Below are positions 22,285-33,244 of a stretch of 64,000 bases of DNA, piece after piece. The stretch's first letter is position 1. Each line of letters opens with the position of its first letter. A program made the position numbers and the translations under genes. Source of the stretch: Symsagittifera roscoffensis (lineage: Eukaryota > Xenacoelomorpha > Acoela > Convolutidae); the NCBI RefSeq assembly GCF_963678635.1, contig NC_087070.1, forward strand, positions 22,743,419 to 22,807,418. Direction: 5' to 3'. The notes under the pieces are model-generated. The model searched no databases, was not told where the DNA came from, and worked only from the letters and a program-made list of their open reading frames with translations.

Positions 22285-22892
22285 GATGCCCGGGCTGAGG
22301 CGCTCGACTCATGATTCGACCAAAACGGTCAAACGATGTCCGTCGTGTGTCGAACGATGTCCGTTTTCGACTTTGCTCGACTTTGCCGGACATTGTTTAA
22401 TTTTGTTCGACTTAGATCGACTTTTTCAACTATGACACACATTGTTTGACTTTGCTCGACTTTGTTCGACTTTTGTCGGACATTGTTAGATTTTGTTCGA
22501 ATTACTCCCACTTTACATGACTTTGGTCGGCTTTGTTTGACAATGTATGCGTTTGACTTAATTTTGAAGGGTTTAGGCCGTGCTTTAATCTTCAGACCGT
22601 TGAATAACAAAAACTCAATATAAATATGAATCCACCCATGATTCGAATAATTCGACTCCTGATTCTGACCTGTTCGATCCTTGATTCTACAGCGTTTGAC
22701 CTACGGTTTCACCCTCTTCAACCCATGATTCGACTCTGTTTGACCCATGTTTCGACCTTGTTTGACTCTCTCGACCCTTTTGGACTCATGATTTGACCCT
22801 GTTTGACCCATGATTTGACTTTGCTGACTAATGTCTTTCATCTTGCAACCATTTCCGTCCAATTATGAGTCGAGCACCTCATCTCGGGCATC
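22285..22892. mobile_element. Terminal-inverted-repeat element with a minisatellite core
   Basis: The left end GATGCCCGGGCTGAGGCGCT (22285 onward) and the reverse complement of the right end (22862-22892) match at about 26 of 31 positions, including GATGCCCG and GCTCGACTCAT. The interior is almost wholly a degenerate tandem array: 11-bp TTTGTTCGACT-type units at 22360-22550 and longer ATGATTCGACCCTGTTTGAC-type units at 22630-22830. No coding sequence. It looks like a MITE whose body has been replaced or expanded by satellite-like repeats. Confidence 0.65.
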
Positions 22893-23133
22893 CTCATCTT
22901 ATTAAGAAGCCATGAAAACATGGATTGCTTAAGTTTCGATTAAAAATCAGTACAATTGATCAATTTGATAAAACGTTCATAACATTTTTCAACCTACTCT
23001 TAACACTTCAATTAAGACTTATTTCGATCGTGATATATGGACACTTCCATTTGACCGTTTTTAGCAACAACAAACATATTTTAACCGTTTTGGTTCACAA
23101 TTTTTATGCAAAATGTTGCAAAACAAAAGTCAA

Positions 23134-23985
23134 CACGCATCCAGTTTCATCCAGTTTTAAGATCAAATTATAATTAATTTTATAATCCATTATAATCGTT
23201 TATAATCGATTAATAATTTGTCCATTTTTCGATAAAATTATAACCAATTATATTTGATTATAATCCATTAACTTTATTCAAATTTTTACTTCATTAGCTT
23301 TGCACAAAAACCAATTATAATCGATTATAAATGATTATCATCCCTTTTGGTTATCCATTTTTGTCATCAAAGTTGCATCTAAATTGCTTATATTTTATGC
23401 TTTTTGTAGACGTTGGTTCCTATGAAAAATGAGAAAAATGTTTTTAAAGTTTTCCAATCAATTCAAAATTTTAAGATTTTTTTTTCCTTTCTTCCCCATT
23501 AGAGTTGTTTTGTGATGCATTTTTTAGCTTTTTAACCACCAAAACATCGGCTAATTGATTTAATTTCATGATTGATTCGGAAGATTTATTTTTCATCTAC
23601 CGCGGGAATCTTTCCACTATTATGAAAACATCCCTATGAAACTTTTGTTTCGAGGTAAAATGTTGTGTTCAGATGAACCAAAGTGTTCAAGAGATCTCTC
23701 TTTTAGAGATTTTCGTATTGACACAAAAAAACCCATTAGATATAATTCAAATATAGTTTTGAATTGACATAATTTTGGCAAAATATTGAAATTATAATCG
23801 ATTATAATTGATTCTAAGGGTTTTTTGTACGAACTATAATCAATTATAATCGATTATAATAGATTATAATCTTTTGGAAACTATCACGATTATAATCAAT
23901 TATAAATCCTTGAAAAACATAATGTCAAAAAATCATCATAATAATCCGTTATAATCGATTACTTAGGCCTAAACTTGGATGCGGG
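23134..23985. mobile_element. Palindrome-rich TIR element T, copy 1
   Basis: Ends CGCATCCAGTTT (23136) and AAACTTGGATGCGGG (23971-23985) are inverted. Both flanks of the interior carry clusters of TTATAATCGATTATAA, a perfect palindrome, and its variants. The middle is unique (for example TTCATCTACCGCGGGAA and GATGAACCAAAGTGTTCAAG). A second copy with the same order lies at 38346-39301. It has no coding potential. Confidence 0.75.
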
Positions 23986-24008
23986 AACTTTTTGGAACTG
24001 GCCAAAGT

Positions 24009-24408
24009 ATCACAGCCAAGGGCGGATTTAGGGGGGCAGACACCCCCTCCCTCAGGGATTTGACCCCATGCCGACCCAAAGGGTCCCCCTTTGTAATATT
24101 TTGAGATATCCATTTTTGGCTGACTGACCCTAAAATGTAATTTTCAGGGGGGAGCGCGCGCCGAAAAAACGCGCTTTCTTGCTCAAAATTTTCCAAAAAT
24201 TGTCTACAAACGCCCTTTTTGGCCTGTTTTTTTCAAAATTTTGCATGCAGCGCAGAAATTTTGGCAAAAACAGGGTCTTTGTAGTGCTTTAGGAGAGCTC
24301 AGAAAATCAATTTGGTCGACCTAAAAAACAAGTCGACAAAAAATTCGATTTTTTATTGAAAATCCGCCCCCCCCTAGAGAAAATCCTAGATCCGCCCCTG
24401 ATCACAGC
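24009..24408. mobile_element. hAT-type MITE with intact 8-bp target-site duplication
   Basis: The element proper is 24017-24400 (384 bp). Its ends CAAGGGCGGATTTAGG and, inverted, CAGGGGCGGATCTAGG are typical hAT terminal repeats. It is flanked by ATCACAGC at 24009-24016 and 24401-24408, a perfect 8-bp duplication as hAT transposases make. No transposase is encoded, so it must have moved in trans. The intact duplication suggests a fairly recent insertion. Confidence 0.88.
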
Positions 24409-25171
24409 TAAGGGTGCAGAGTAAGGTTGATCATAGAGAATTATGAAATCGTATGTAACGTGGCTATCATAATCACAAAATTTTGGTTGACCAGAACTGA
24501 ATCCCAAAAGTTTGTCAAAGCTGTGAAAGATTTCATCAAAAATTGCACACCATCGATTTGAGTAGCAACAGCAACTCGTTTTAATCAAAAAGTAAATGTA
24601 CAAAAAGACGCTTGCCCTTAGCTACTTAAGAACATCAGCAGGAAATACATCCTAAAAAACTTTATTTAAAAAAGGTGTCCTTAAAGAAAAGAATATAAAC
24701 AAAATGAGTATGTACAATGAAATCAGTTATATTCATTTCTTACCTGCTTCACCCAGCAATTGTTTTGCCATCGGGAGCTAGTTTGGAGCCAGGGATCGCC
24801 CAGCCCTTCAAATACCTTTTCAATAATTCAAAAAAATTTATCAATTTAGGATACAGGGACTATTCTGCTCTGGTTTTTGGAATGAAACAATTGATTTCAT
24901 ATATTTTTTGGACATTTCAAGAAATAATTAATTCAAATGGTTATTTAGAGTCTCCAAGTTTGCCAGTTTTATAACAATTTGAAGTTTCTTGGACTTTTCT
25001 AGGCATTAGGATTTTAAGTAGGCAACCGGAATTAACTATTCATTTTTTTATTCAATTTGTTTTAGTATGAATTTGGACTTGTCTCTGAACGATAAGTTTT
25101 TTGGCTTCATCGAGCGCTTTTTGAATTCATGTTTGATCTTTTTTCTCGAAGTACTAGCTATCATTTGGTGT
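24409..25171. other. No gene seen
   Basis: AT-rich sequence; the open frames present have no supporting splice or family signal. Confidence 0.5.
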
Positions 25172-27240
25172 CAGGACAAATGATACCGTACCAAAAATTC
25201 CCATGACAAAAGATACCTACCAAAAGATCCCTTGTACTAAAATTGCCCATACCATAAGATCTTATGCCAATTAAAAAGATCCCATGAATTATGATTAAAA
25301 TTAATGATCAAAATGTAATCAGAAACAAATCTTGAGAAAGGATCTCGAAATTTGGTTCGCGCTATTAATGAACAACGCAAACCTAAGACAAACAATTTCA
25401 AACAGGAATCATTTTTCGGATTCACTTACTGCCAGAATGTCTTTAATTTGTTGCTAATATGGCCTTGAATTAAAAGAGTTCATGTGAAAAAATTATACAC
25501 TGTGCATCCGTTATATCAATCGTTAACTCACTGAATTTTCAAAAATGAAATCTTTTAATTGGGGAACCTCACAAAAAATCCAAACCCTTATTATTTTTGA
25601 CGCTCATGAGTTTCAAAAGCAAAACGATACAAAGAAAACAACACACTGGTGCTTGAGCAAATGGAGTAATATAAGTTTTCGAAAACATTGCCCACTTGTG
25701 GGAACGATATAATCACAAACAGCAACGATCACAGTCACAAACTCAACGCAGGACGGTCAAAAGCTCAATAACTAGTTCAGAAAATGAAGGAGGCAGTTAG
25801 GAATTGAATAAGTCGAGTAAATAGCCAGATAATTGCAGACAATATGCAATTGGTACAGGACGACAAGGCAACCTAACTGTCTTTGCCCTCTCGGTTGGTG
25901 ATAGTGCGAACTCTTGACTGAAGTAAATAAACGAAATCCCTGCCCACTATAGATGACCGTCATTTCCAAATAACGGATCGTTTGAAAGCAATTTGTTTTT
26001 TTTTTCGATAGCGAAAAACCAGATGAATAACGCATGTTGATGTTTGACGATATCGAGAAACTCCTTGCACTTAAATTGTAAACAAAAAACCTGGCTTGTA
26101 GACGGTACTATCAAAATTTGTCCCAATCAATTCTTCCATATTTACACTGTTCACAACCAGATTGTCCCAGTCAATTCTACCAGCTTTACACTACACATCC
26201 AGATTGACGGGTCTTCTCCATCTTGCGTCTACAGATTCCTAACTTAAATCGCTTATCGGCGAAGTAACCCGGAAAGGCTTCTGATTGACTCTTAAATTGC
26301 CTGGTTGAATGCTTTTGCGTCTCATTACAAAACTGACAAAAGCGGATCACCTCTGTCAGATCTATATGCGGAAAATATCCAGGTTGGCACTTGAAAAACT
26401 TACGAATCAAACAGCGACATAGTCTTTGCGCTGAATATGATTCCTGCTCCTTTTTATGTGCCGGAGTCAAAAGTAGAGTTCTCAGTCGACCTACAAATTG
26501 AGGAAGTATGCAGTGTGGCAAACAAACTGGATAGTTCACGAAACGATCTCGAAAAATTAGACAAGCTCACTGCTAATTTCCAAAAAATTTACATTAAAGG
26601 GGATTTGATTGACCAAACATATTCTTTCCTATTTCTTTACGGAACCATTATCAAAATGCTGTGGGTGGCGATTACCCTTATTTACGAGACGTTAGGTTGA
26701 AGGTAAGGGCTAGTCGGCCCTTTGATTATTGCATCTAGTAAAAAAAAATTGATCAAAACTGAGAATTGATTTTTGTTATCAAGTAGAAGGGCAACTGATT
26801 CGCAATGAAAGATATTTCATAGCCACAGTTTTTCAAAACCTAGTTTCAATTTTGTTCTAACGTGAAATGTCTGGGAACAATGTCTTGATATGTCTGTTTG
26901 GCAAAAATGGTTTTGTTGAACTGAAAACTTTTTCCAAGTTCATTTGTAATCTAGTCTGTTTTTTGAGGTCTGAGTTTCAATTTGACGGCCAAGTGATTAG
27001 CAAGGTCATTCATGCTCAAAACTTGCTCACCAAACGTTTTGTCGTTTTTTTGAATTTAACCGACGCTTTTTTTTGCTTTGATTTATTAACTGCTTTTATT
27101 TTCATTTCTTTAGCTTTTTGTTATTTTACTACAGTTTCTTATGACGTGGATGATTTTAGAACGAGGTATCTTTTGGAATGGTATCTTATCGACTGGGATC
27201 TTCTCGTTTGGTACATTAAGGTAAGGTATCTTTTGTCATG
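25172..27240. mobile_element. MULE (Mutator-like) DNA transposon remnant, about 2 kb
   Basis: CATGACAAAAGATACC at 25202-25217 is repeated exactly in inverted orientation at 27225-27240. Both ends hold further ACCAAAAGATACC/GATCCC-like units in inverted array (about 25172-25280 and 27160-27240). On the left the units are about 30 bp long and tandem. Between the ends lies a decayed MULE transposase in plus orientation. I infer one element with tandemly organised terminal repeats, now inactive. Confidence 0.7.
26074..26700 (+). pseudogene. Decayed MULE-family transposase
   Basis: The best preserved block, TWLVDGTIKICPNQFFHIYT followed by CVYRF (26080-26247), is the hallmark DGTxK...P..F.Q.YTIH region around the first catalytic Asp of FLYWCH-linked MULE transposases. 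A changed frame then gives PERLLIDS with a stop where the second catalytic Asp is expected (about 26275). Further on come MIPAPFYVPESKVEF (about 26437) and a degenerate FQKIYIKGDLIDQTY block before the C-terminal region. Several in-frame stops and frame changes make it a pseudogene. It lies between the inverted repeats of the surrounding MULE element. Confidence 0.75.
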
Positions 27241-27595
27241 TAACCTATAATTCGTTATTGATTTTTGTTAGCTTGCTTCGTTTGCGTTCACCTGAAACAA
27301 AGTGAGGAAATACGCATTTTCAATGCCGAAATCAGAATTTTTTTGAATTCATTTGATTTATATTTTAAACGGCTATAAATGTGTAGGGAAAAAGGATTTC
27401 AAGAAAAAAAAATATGATAAAACTATATAAAATAAAAAAATAGCAGGGTAAAAATAGGTTGTGTGATGCCATTCTTGCGCAATTTCAAATATATTAAAGA
27501 AAATGACGTGTAGCATGTTTTTTGTATTCTTATTTTCGAAGTTTAATTAGCAGCTTTTTCAATTAGCCGAAAAATGATGACATTTTAAAAAATTG
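27241..27595. other. No gene seen
   Basis: Short AT-rich spacer between the MULE remnant and a rearranged family-H fragment. Confidence 0.5.
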
Positions 27596-27935
27596 GATTA
27601 AAAAGTTTCTGAAAAGTAAGAACTACTCCCCTCAAAATCATTCCCCCACAGGCTAAATAAGTTTCAAAGTGGTTGCAAAAACAAAGTTTTAAATAGACAA
27701 AATTGCTCGTCTCATTTAATTTGGAGCGGTTTCTAAGACGGAATAAATCTCCGCGGGTTAACATGGATTTAATATATTGCGAGTTAAATGTCCCAAATTG
27801 GCCAAATTGGTAATTTTTAAACCCCGTTTTTATCAAAAAACAATCACAGAATAAATATAGCGAGAAAAATTTGAGCAAAAAGACTGCTCTGATATCAGGG
27901 CAAAACCCTGATTGTCCTGGCTGCCCCTTACGATC
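27596..27935 (+). repeat. Hairpin family H, rearranged fragment
   Basis: Core pieces appear out of their usual order: CATTCCCCCACAGGC, GGAGCGGTTTCTAAGACGG and GTCCCAAATTGGCCAAAT come first. The hairpin end ATATCAGGGCAAAACCCTGA then appears at about 27893 instead of at the start. Confidence 0.5.
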
Positions 27936-28082
27936 TTATTAATAAGTCCTCTTTTTCTGAAATTTGATAATAATGGGTAAAATAGGCACTGTATAGGCGC
28001 ACAATTTGGTGTCTGTACGTCAGTGAAATCGGGAGACAAATCTCTACACATACTCTAAAAGGTAGGTGGATTTCGTCGACAA

Positions 28083-28275
28083 AATTTCCGTGGAATCCGC
28101 GTACAAATAGTTTTAACGTAAATTTTATCTTCACGATTGTTTTGTCGCGGATTCCGCAACAAACTAAAATATCATATTGTTCTGGATTCCGCAAAATGTA
28201 GCTGAATGCCAAAAATTTAAGTTGAAATTGCAAAATCTTTAAGCTGAACCCGCAAATGTAAGCGGAATCCGCAAT
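28083..28275. repeat. Cluster of GCGGATTCCGC palindromic motifs
   Basis: GCGGATTCCGC (28147-28157) and GCGGAATCCGC (28262-28272), with degraded forms at about 28093, 28182 and 28245. The same motif occurs inside the TIR element at 38130 and near 29070, so it marks an interspersed family. Confidence 0.45.
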
Positions 28276-28649
28276 TTCAGTTAATAAATTGAACCAAACT
28301 AGTTCTTTCGTCTGAACAATTAAAATGTAGAACTAAAATTATTATCTAGTAGAAACAAAAGTAAAACTAGCAAAAAGAAGAACTTAAAATCAAGGACTTA
28401 ACCATTGTCAGCAAATTCCACGAACAAGTCATATTCTTAAATCATTGGTTAACTAAATCGTGGATGCATCCTTTGGTATCTTGGATAAATTTGCAAGTGA
28501 GCACTAAAATATTTGAGTTTTTCGAGATAAATTAACTCAATGAAAGTAATAATTCAAGTTTGCATTTTTAAAGAATTTCAGATAGCAAATTCAATTGTAG
28601 TATGATCTTTTTGAGATAATAAAGCTTATTGTTTTAAACATATTTGAAA

Positions 28650-28870
28650 GAACGGAACCGATTGTCAGTATTTGAGATGCAACAAAAAATGAGCTGCAAA
28701 ATTGGAACGAAAAGAACGGAACTTTTTGTCGGTCTCTGAGATGCAACTAAAGTTAAACTTTAAACTGGAACAAACTGAACGGAACGTAATGTCAGGATTT
28801 GAGACTTTGGGGTCCGCTACGCTCTATAAATCAACGAATTGTTAAAAGTATTTGGAACAAGTTGTCAGTA
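28650..28870 (+). repeat. 64-bp tandem repeat, three units plus a fragment
   Basis: Units starting GAACGGAAC at 28650, 28714 and 28777 share TGTCAGTATTTGAGATGCAAC-like and TGGAAC segments. A fourth partial unit (TTGTCAGTATTTTAGAGAAA) lies near 28860. Unit spacing is 63-64 bp. Confidence 0.6.
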
Positions 28871-30056
28871 TTTTAGAGAAATAATTGTGGACCTTGTTAG
28901 CTATTGCCCCATTTTGGACCTTGCATTTTTCCCTTATGCATTTAATTTTTTTGATGAAACACACCTGGTAAAATATAATTATTTTGAAGGTGCTATCATA
29001 TATGTTACTGGAATCCATAATTTAAACAAGCATGCGGATTCTGTTTTTGGAGCGATTAAAAAAGTAGCATTATCGCGGGTTCCGCAACAAGTCTTATTTT
29101 TACTTTTTGCGGAATCTATCTGAAATTCACAGAATGCACAGTTTGGCCTCGTAATGTTAAATAAAGAAAAAAAATTATCTTCAAAGACAAAGTTTTGAGT
29201 TCGCGTCTATGACTGTCTTAATAGTTCCATAATACTTGCCTCAAAGCCAATTGGAACTATCTTTTAACCTGGTTAAATTGCCGCTTACGCTTTAAGAGAA
29301 CGTAATAAACCGCATGAAAAATTTTAAGATTTGAAATTGAGGTTTGTCTGGAAACAAGAAATTTCGACCAGTGTGGATTCATTCGGACAAATGTCTGAAA
29401 GATTAATTGTCAGCGCACAATTTGTTAATTTTTTTGACATTTGTAGCAATGATAGAACAACAATTCTTAGCAAAATAAAAGTAGAAAAACAATTTTAAAA
29501 AACCGTCTGTTATAAATGCATATTCTAACTTTCTAACTATCAAACATTCTAAAATTCTAACATATTCTTTTTTTCATTCCAGCTACTCCGTTTACATTAA
29601 AATTAAATCAAAAATGAAGCCCATATTGACTCAAACAAAAAAAGGCGCTGGCTCGTAGACCCTTACTAGGCCAACACTCTATACCACCGTTACAACAACG
29701 CAAACCTAATAATATGAAAGAATTCAAATGCAGCGGACGAATTCATTGTCACATTAAACGTAAAACTGACCAAATAGCCATTTGTGCTAAATTCGTGGGA
29801 AATGAATTAACTTTGTAATCTGAAAAAAAAAATCTTCAATGACTTTTAATCTAAAAGAATTTGTCTCAGTGCGATCTTAACAAACGTTCCAAATGAAATC
29901 TGATCATTTTCCTCCTCATGAAAACAATATCTAGATGTGCAATCAGTACTGAGATAACAATGCAGTACTTTTGATTCTAAGTAGTGTTACTCAGTCAATA
30001 GATTTTTAAATTTTATAGAAAAATATTAATTGAATAGCGAATGTTTTTGATTCTCC
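28871..30056. other. No gene seen; repeat scraps
   Basis: TGCACAGTTTGGCCTCGTAATG at 29135-29156 matches the right end of the TIR element at 38250-38271. A family-H core scrap (GCCAATTGGAACTATCTTTTAAC) is at about 29205-29330. Confidence 0.45.
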
Positions 30057-30480
30057 TGACAAATTTCGACTTTATAAGTAGCGATTTTTGTTGGAGTTTT
30101 TCTCAATTTCATTCTAAAGGTTTTGTTTTCCACTCAAAATTTAAAAAAACGTTTTACCATTTGATCTTTTTTTGTTAAGTTGTGGAGCTTCAACTTTGCC
30201 AATTTGGTCAATTTGGAACAATTAAGAATTAATTAAAGAGTGATATATTTGCGGAGATTTAATCCGTCTTAGAACTCGTTCCAATTTGGATTGAGATATG
30301 CTCTTTGGTCTACTTATTTTTTTTGCTGAATACAAAAAACATTACTTTGTACCTTACATATCGAGTAGGGAGATAATGTTCAAAAAAATTTTTTGAAAAT
30401 CATATCAATTTTTTTAGCTTCAACTACTCCATAGAAACTAAAAGACTGTTGGAACTTCTACGGCTTTGCCCTGTATTTTT
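30057..30480 (-). repeat. Hairpin family H, diverged inverted copy
   Basis: Minus-orientation pieces in correct order: GACAAATTTCGACTTTATAA, GGAGATTTAATCCGTCTTAG, and GTTGGAACTTCTACGGCTTT at the hairpin end. It is followed by another terminal scrap (TGATACGAGCAGTCTTGTTA) at about 30869-30890. Confidence 0.55.
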
Positions 30481-30533
30481 TGTGCAATTTTCGAAGAAAG
30501 TGAGGATTGTATATGCTCGTGTAGATTTTTCAG

Positions 30534-30682
30534 TCAGACCAATTTCACAAAACCCTTTGCTGCCTTGGGAACCAGTCCCTTGATTTGCAAGGGCCCAGCC
30601 TTGTCGGAACACACTATAGTATTCTGCCACAAAACTTTCTCAGCTACCTCTTTATTTTTTGCACCAGGCAAATTGTTCCGCA
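30534..30682 (-). pseudogene. Exon-like coding fragment of unknown family
   Basis: On the minus strand CAATTTTGCAG ends at 30683 and looks like a splice acceptor. The following 48 codons are open and protein-like (RNNLPGAKNKEVAEKVLWQN, then GLVPKAAKGFVKLV) and end in TGA at 30534-30536. Codon use and amino-acid balance differ from the AT-rich noise nearby. I cannot assign a family. It may be an exon captured in a repeat, a pseudogene piece, or a last exon of an unseen gene. Confidence 0.3.
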
Positions 30683-31195
30683 CTGCAAAATTGAACCAAA
30701 ATGAATGGAGGCAATTAGCTAATTGGTCTCATTAATTCTATACGCATTTCAATATTTAACACTTAAAATTTGATATCATCAGTCTAAAATTCGAAATTGC
30801 CAATGAATATATTGAAAAAATTATTCGAGACAAATACAAGGGCAGTCGAATTATTCGGGGTTTTACTCTGATACGAGCAGTCTTGTTACATTTTCGAAGA
30901 AATTTAAAAATCGGCCGGCTTGGTTTCACAAAAAATTCATTTTAACTGACTGGATTTAGATCCATTGGCTATTGAATGTTCTTTTGTCTATTATCTAGTT
31001 AAATTACGTAACCTAAGAAGCAAAAAATCAAAAGTTTAACACAACCTTCAGTGATAATTCTTTTGTGCCATGAATTAAGATGAAAACTTTCTTATTTGAA
31101 CTCATGAAGTGAAATTTTACGGTTTCTCTGATTTTACTTTGTTCAATTCGAACAACAGAACACACAACATTTTTTCTTTTTTCTCCGATGAATTA

Positions 31196-31420
31196 CAAGA
31201 CTGCTCGTATCAAGGCGAAGTCTGATTGATTTTTTTATGACTTTTTTTTTCAAATCATCACCAACACACGCAATATAAAGTACAAAGTGATAAATTTTGC
31301 TAAGTTTTAAGTAGATCAAAGAGCATGCCTCAATCCAATTTGGAATCTTTTCTGGAATAATTCCATTCAGCTTACGCGCTAAGGACACAAAATATGATAC
31401 GCCATATTTTATAAACTCAG
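31196..31420 (+). repeat. Hairpin family H, 5' fragment
   Basis: AAGACTGCTCGTATCAAGGC at 31198 with a degraded hairpin, then CATCACCAACACACGCAATA and CCAATTTGGAATCTTTTCTG. The copy fades at about 31400. Confidence 0.5.
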
Positions 31421-33060
31421 GTTGATTACAAATAAAAAATTTTTAACTGTTTTGATGAAATTTCCGTTAATATTCTTATTCAAAAAAGCCATATTTTCTG
31501 GATATTGGCCAATTCATGATTTTTTGTGAAGCGCAAACAACGACTAGGCAGATTGAAATTTTTTTACTACAGTATTTGAAAACTACACTATTATTTTAAT
31601 GTAGATTTGTGAGCAAAAAAGCAGATGTGATGTTCATTCTTTTCTTCGGTAATCGTAGCAAAAACGTTCTTCTTTATCTCTTTTCTATTGAATTAACTTA
31701 TATCAGATTACGTCTTTTTTCGAGTTTTGATCAATGTTTTTATAAAATCTGAAATAATGCTATATAATTTCGCTTTTTGTACGATTTTCAAAATCAAATC
31801 AACCAAGAAGCATTATTTTTAAAAACATTCTAGCAATCCGCGGTCCTTTTTTTCGCGTAAACTTAGCTAATTCAACAAAACTTCATGCATCGTTAAGTGA
31901 TTCGTCATATTAAAGTAATATAGGTCGTGGTTCGGACTCTTTTGAAACAATTGAAAATAACGTTCTGGAAACTTTTACCTCAAGATGCCTAAAGATGCTT
32001 GTTAAAATTTTTTCTCTCAAAAAACAAAAGCGATGATGAATCACCCCTTACAACCGCTGACAACTTAAAGTGTTTTTACAGCTATACTTTTATTGAAAAA
32101 TTCATAAAATATCTTTTAATGTCTCCTGACACCTCTGGATGAAAAAAAACGATGATGAAAACTGCTTTACGACAGTTCTTTGCATGCGAAAATTAGTCAC
32201 AAGCGACAAATCGTCGCATTAAAAAAGCGAGGTTTTGTTGCATACCAATTTAATCAGGATCTTTTGCTTTATAATTCAGATAATTATTCCATATGAAAGT
32301 GCCCGCATGTTGAGCACCCGCTAACGCATGGCCGTTTCGATGCTGTGCACTGCTAAAATAATTTATATCGAAATACATCTAGAAATATTATGACAAATTG
32401 CACTGCAACGAATTTTCGCTTCGGTGAAGGCTACTAATTGTCGCCTGTGTCATTTTTTGCCTCGAGCTAAAAAAAATTCAGTTTGCTCATTTTACTTTTG
32501 AGTTTTGCAAAAATAGCTGGTGGTTGTAAATGTTTGCTATTTTTTCTATATTTGTCTAATGGATTTTTTGTAATGTTCCGACTATGAAGTGGAAGGAACT
32601 TCGTCTTCGTTGGTAATTTCCCGCGACTTTTGAAGTTTTTTTATGCCTACTAAGTTTTTCTTTGTTCATTTTCCGAAGAAAAGAGTTTTCGGGGGAAAAT
32701 ACAAAGCGAAAAAACATACTAGAACTGGTGTTAAGAAAATTTCCTGGGCTATAACTTGATAAAAGTCGTAGAATATGTTTCTGTTTTCTGCGAAATTGGT
32801 TCAAATATTTTGTTTTCATTTTTGCGTCTGGTTATCACATTGAGTTTGCCAAAATATTTTTCTCACACCCATATTTTGACTACCAAAGGAAAAATTTTAG
32901 ATCTCAAACGATCGTTGGTTTGTTTGTAATTACGCGATTTCGCGCATGGCTAGTAGTTTTGAAAGTGGAATGGTAAAAGAATCTTTACTTGGTTTAAAGT
33001 CAGTGGATAGAAGGTTGAGCGTTCATAGCTTCAAAACTGTTGAAGGGTTTTAGCAGACTG
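31421..33060. other. No gene seen
   Basis: AT-rich sequence without family matches or convincing frames. Confidence 0.5.
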
Positions 33061-33223
33061 TTACGTTAATTTTGTTACGTTAAGGCAAAACACACACATT
33101 CAACATGATTCATGTGCGTTTTCAAACACTAGCCTTGTCTTTAAGTTGGCCACTGGTTCCAAGTATAAATAGCTAAATCGTATCTTTTGCTTAAACTCTC
33201 TGCTAAGTTGGCTCTAGTTAAGT
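33061..33223 (+). promoter_or_regulatory. TATA-box promoter of the RUN-domain gene
   Basis: TATAAATAG at 33164-33172 is a near-perfect TATA box. Transcription should start about 30 bp on, near 33194-33200, leaving a leader of about 25-30 nt before the ATG at 33224. Upstream, GTTACGTTAA and GTTACGTTAA-like copies (about 33060 and 33075) resemble paired bZIP sites. Position and spacing fit the gene model well. Confidence 0.6.
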
Positions 33224-33244
33224 ATGAATGGTGTGTTCTTCCAG
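33224..33244 (+). CDS. RUN gene exon 1 (seven codons)
   Basis: The ATG at 33224 gives MNGVFFQ and is followed by CCAG|GTACGT, a strong donor. Joined to 33696 it continues in frame into SLYPNMDITVNQ. The in-phase join, with the TATA box 60 bp upstream, makes this start better than the ATG at 33711. Confidence 0.6.

Noticed and set aside
23134-23985. CRISPR-like array from repeated ATAATCGATTATAA
   Set aside because: Spacing is irregular, there are no unique spacers of constant length, and the motif sits inside a TIR element in animal DNA.
26186-26539. 117-codon minus-strand open frame
   Set aside because: It is the antisense of the decayed MULE transposase, whose plus-strand motifs are recognisable.
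28839-29123. 94-codon plus-strand frame
   Set aside because: It spans repeat scraps and has no recognisable domain or codon bias.
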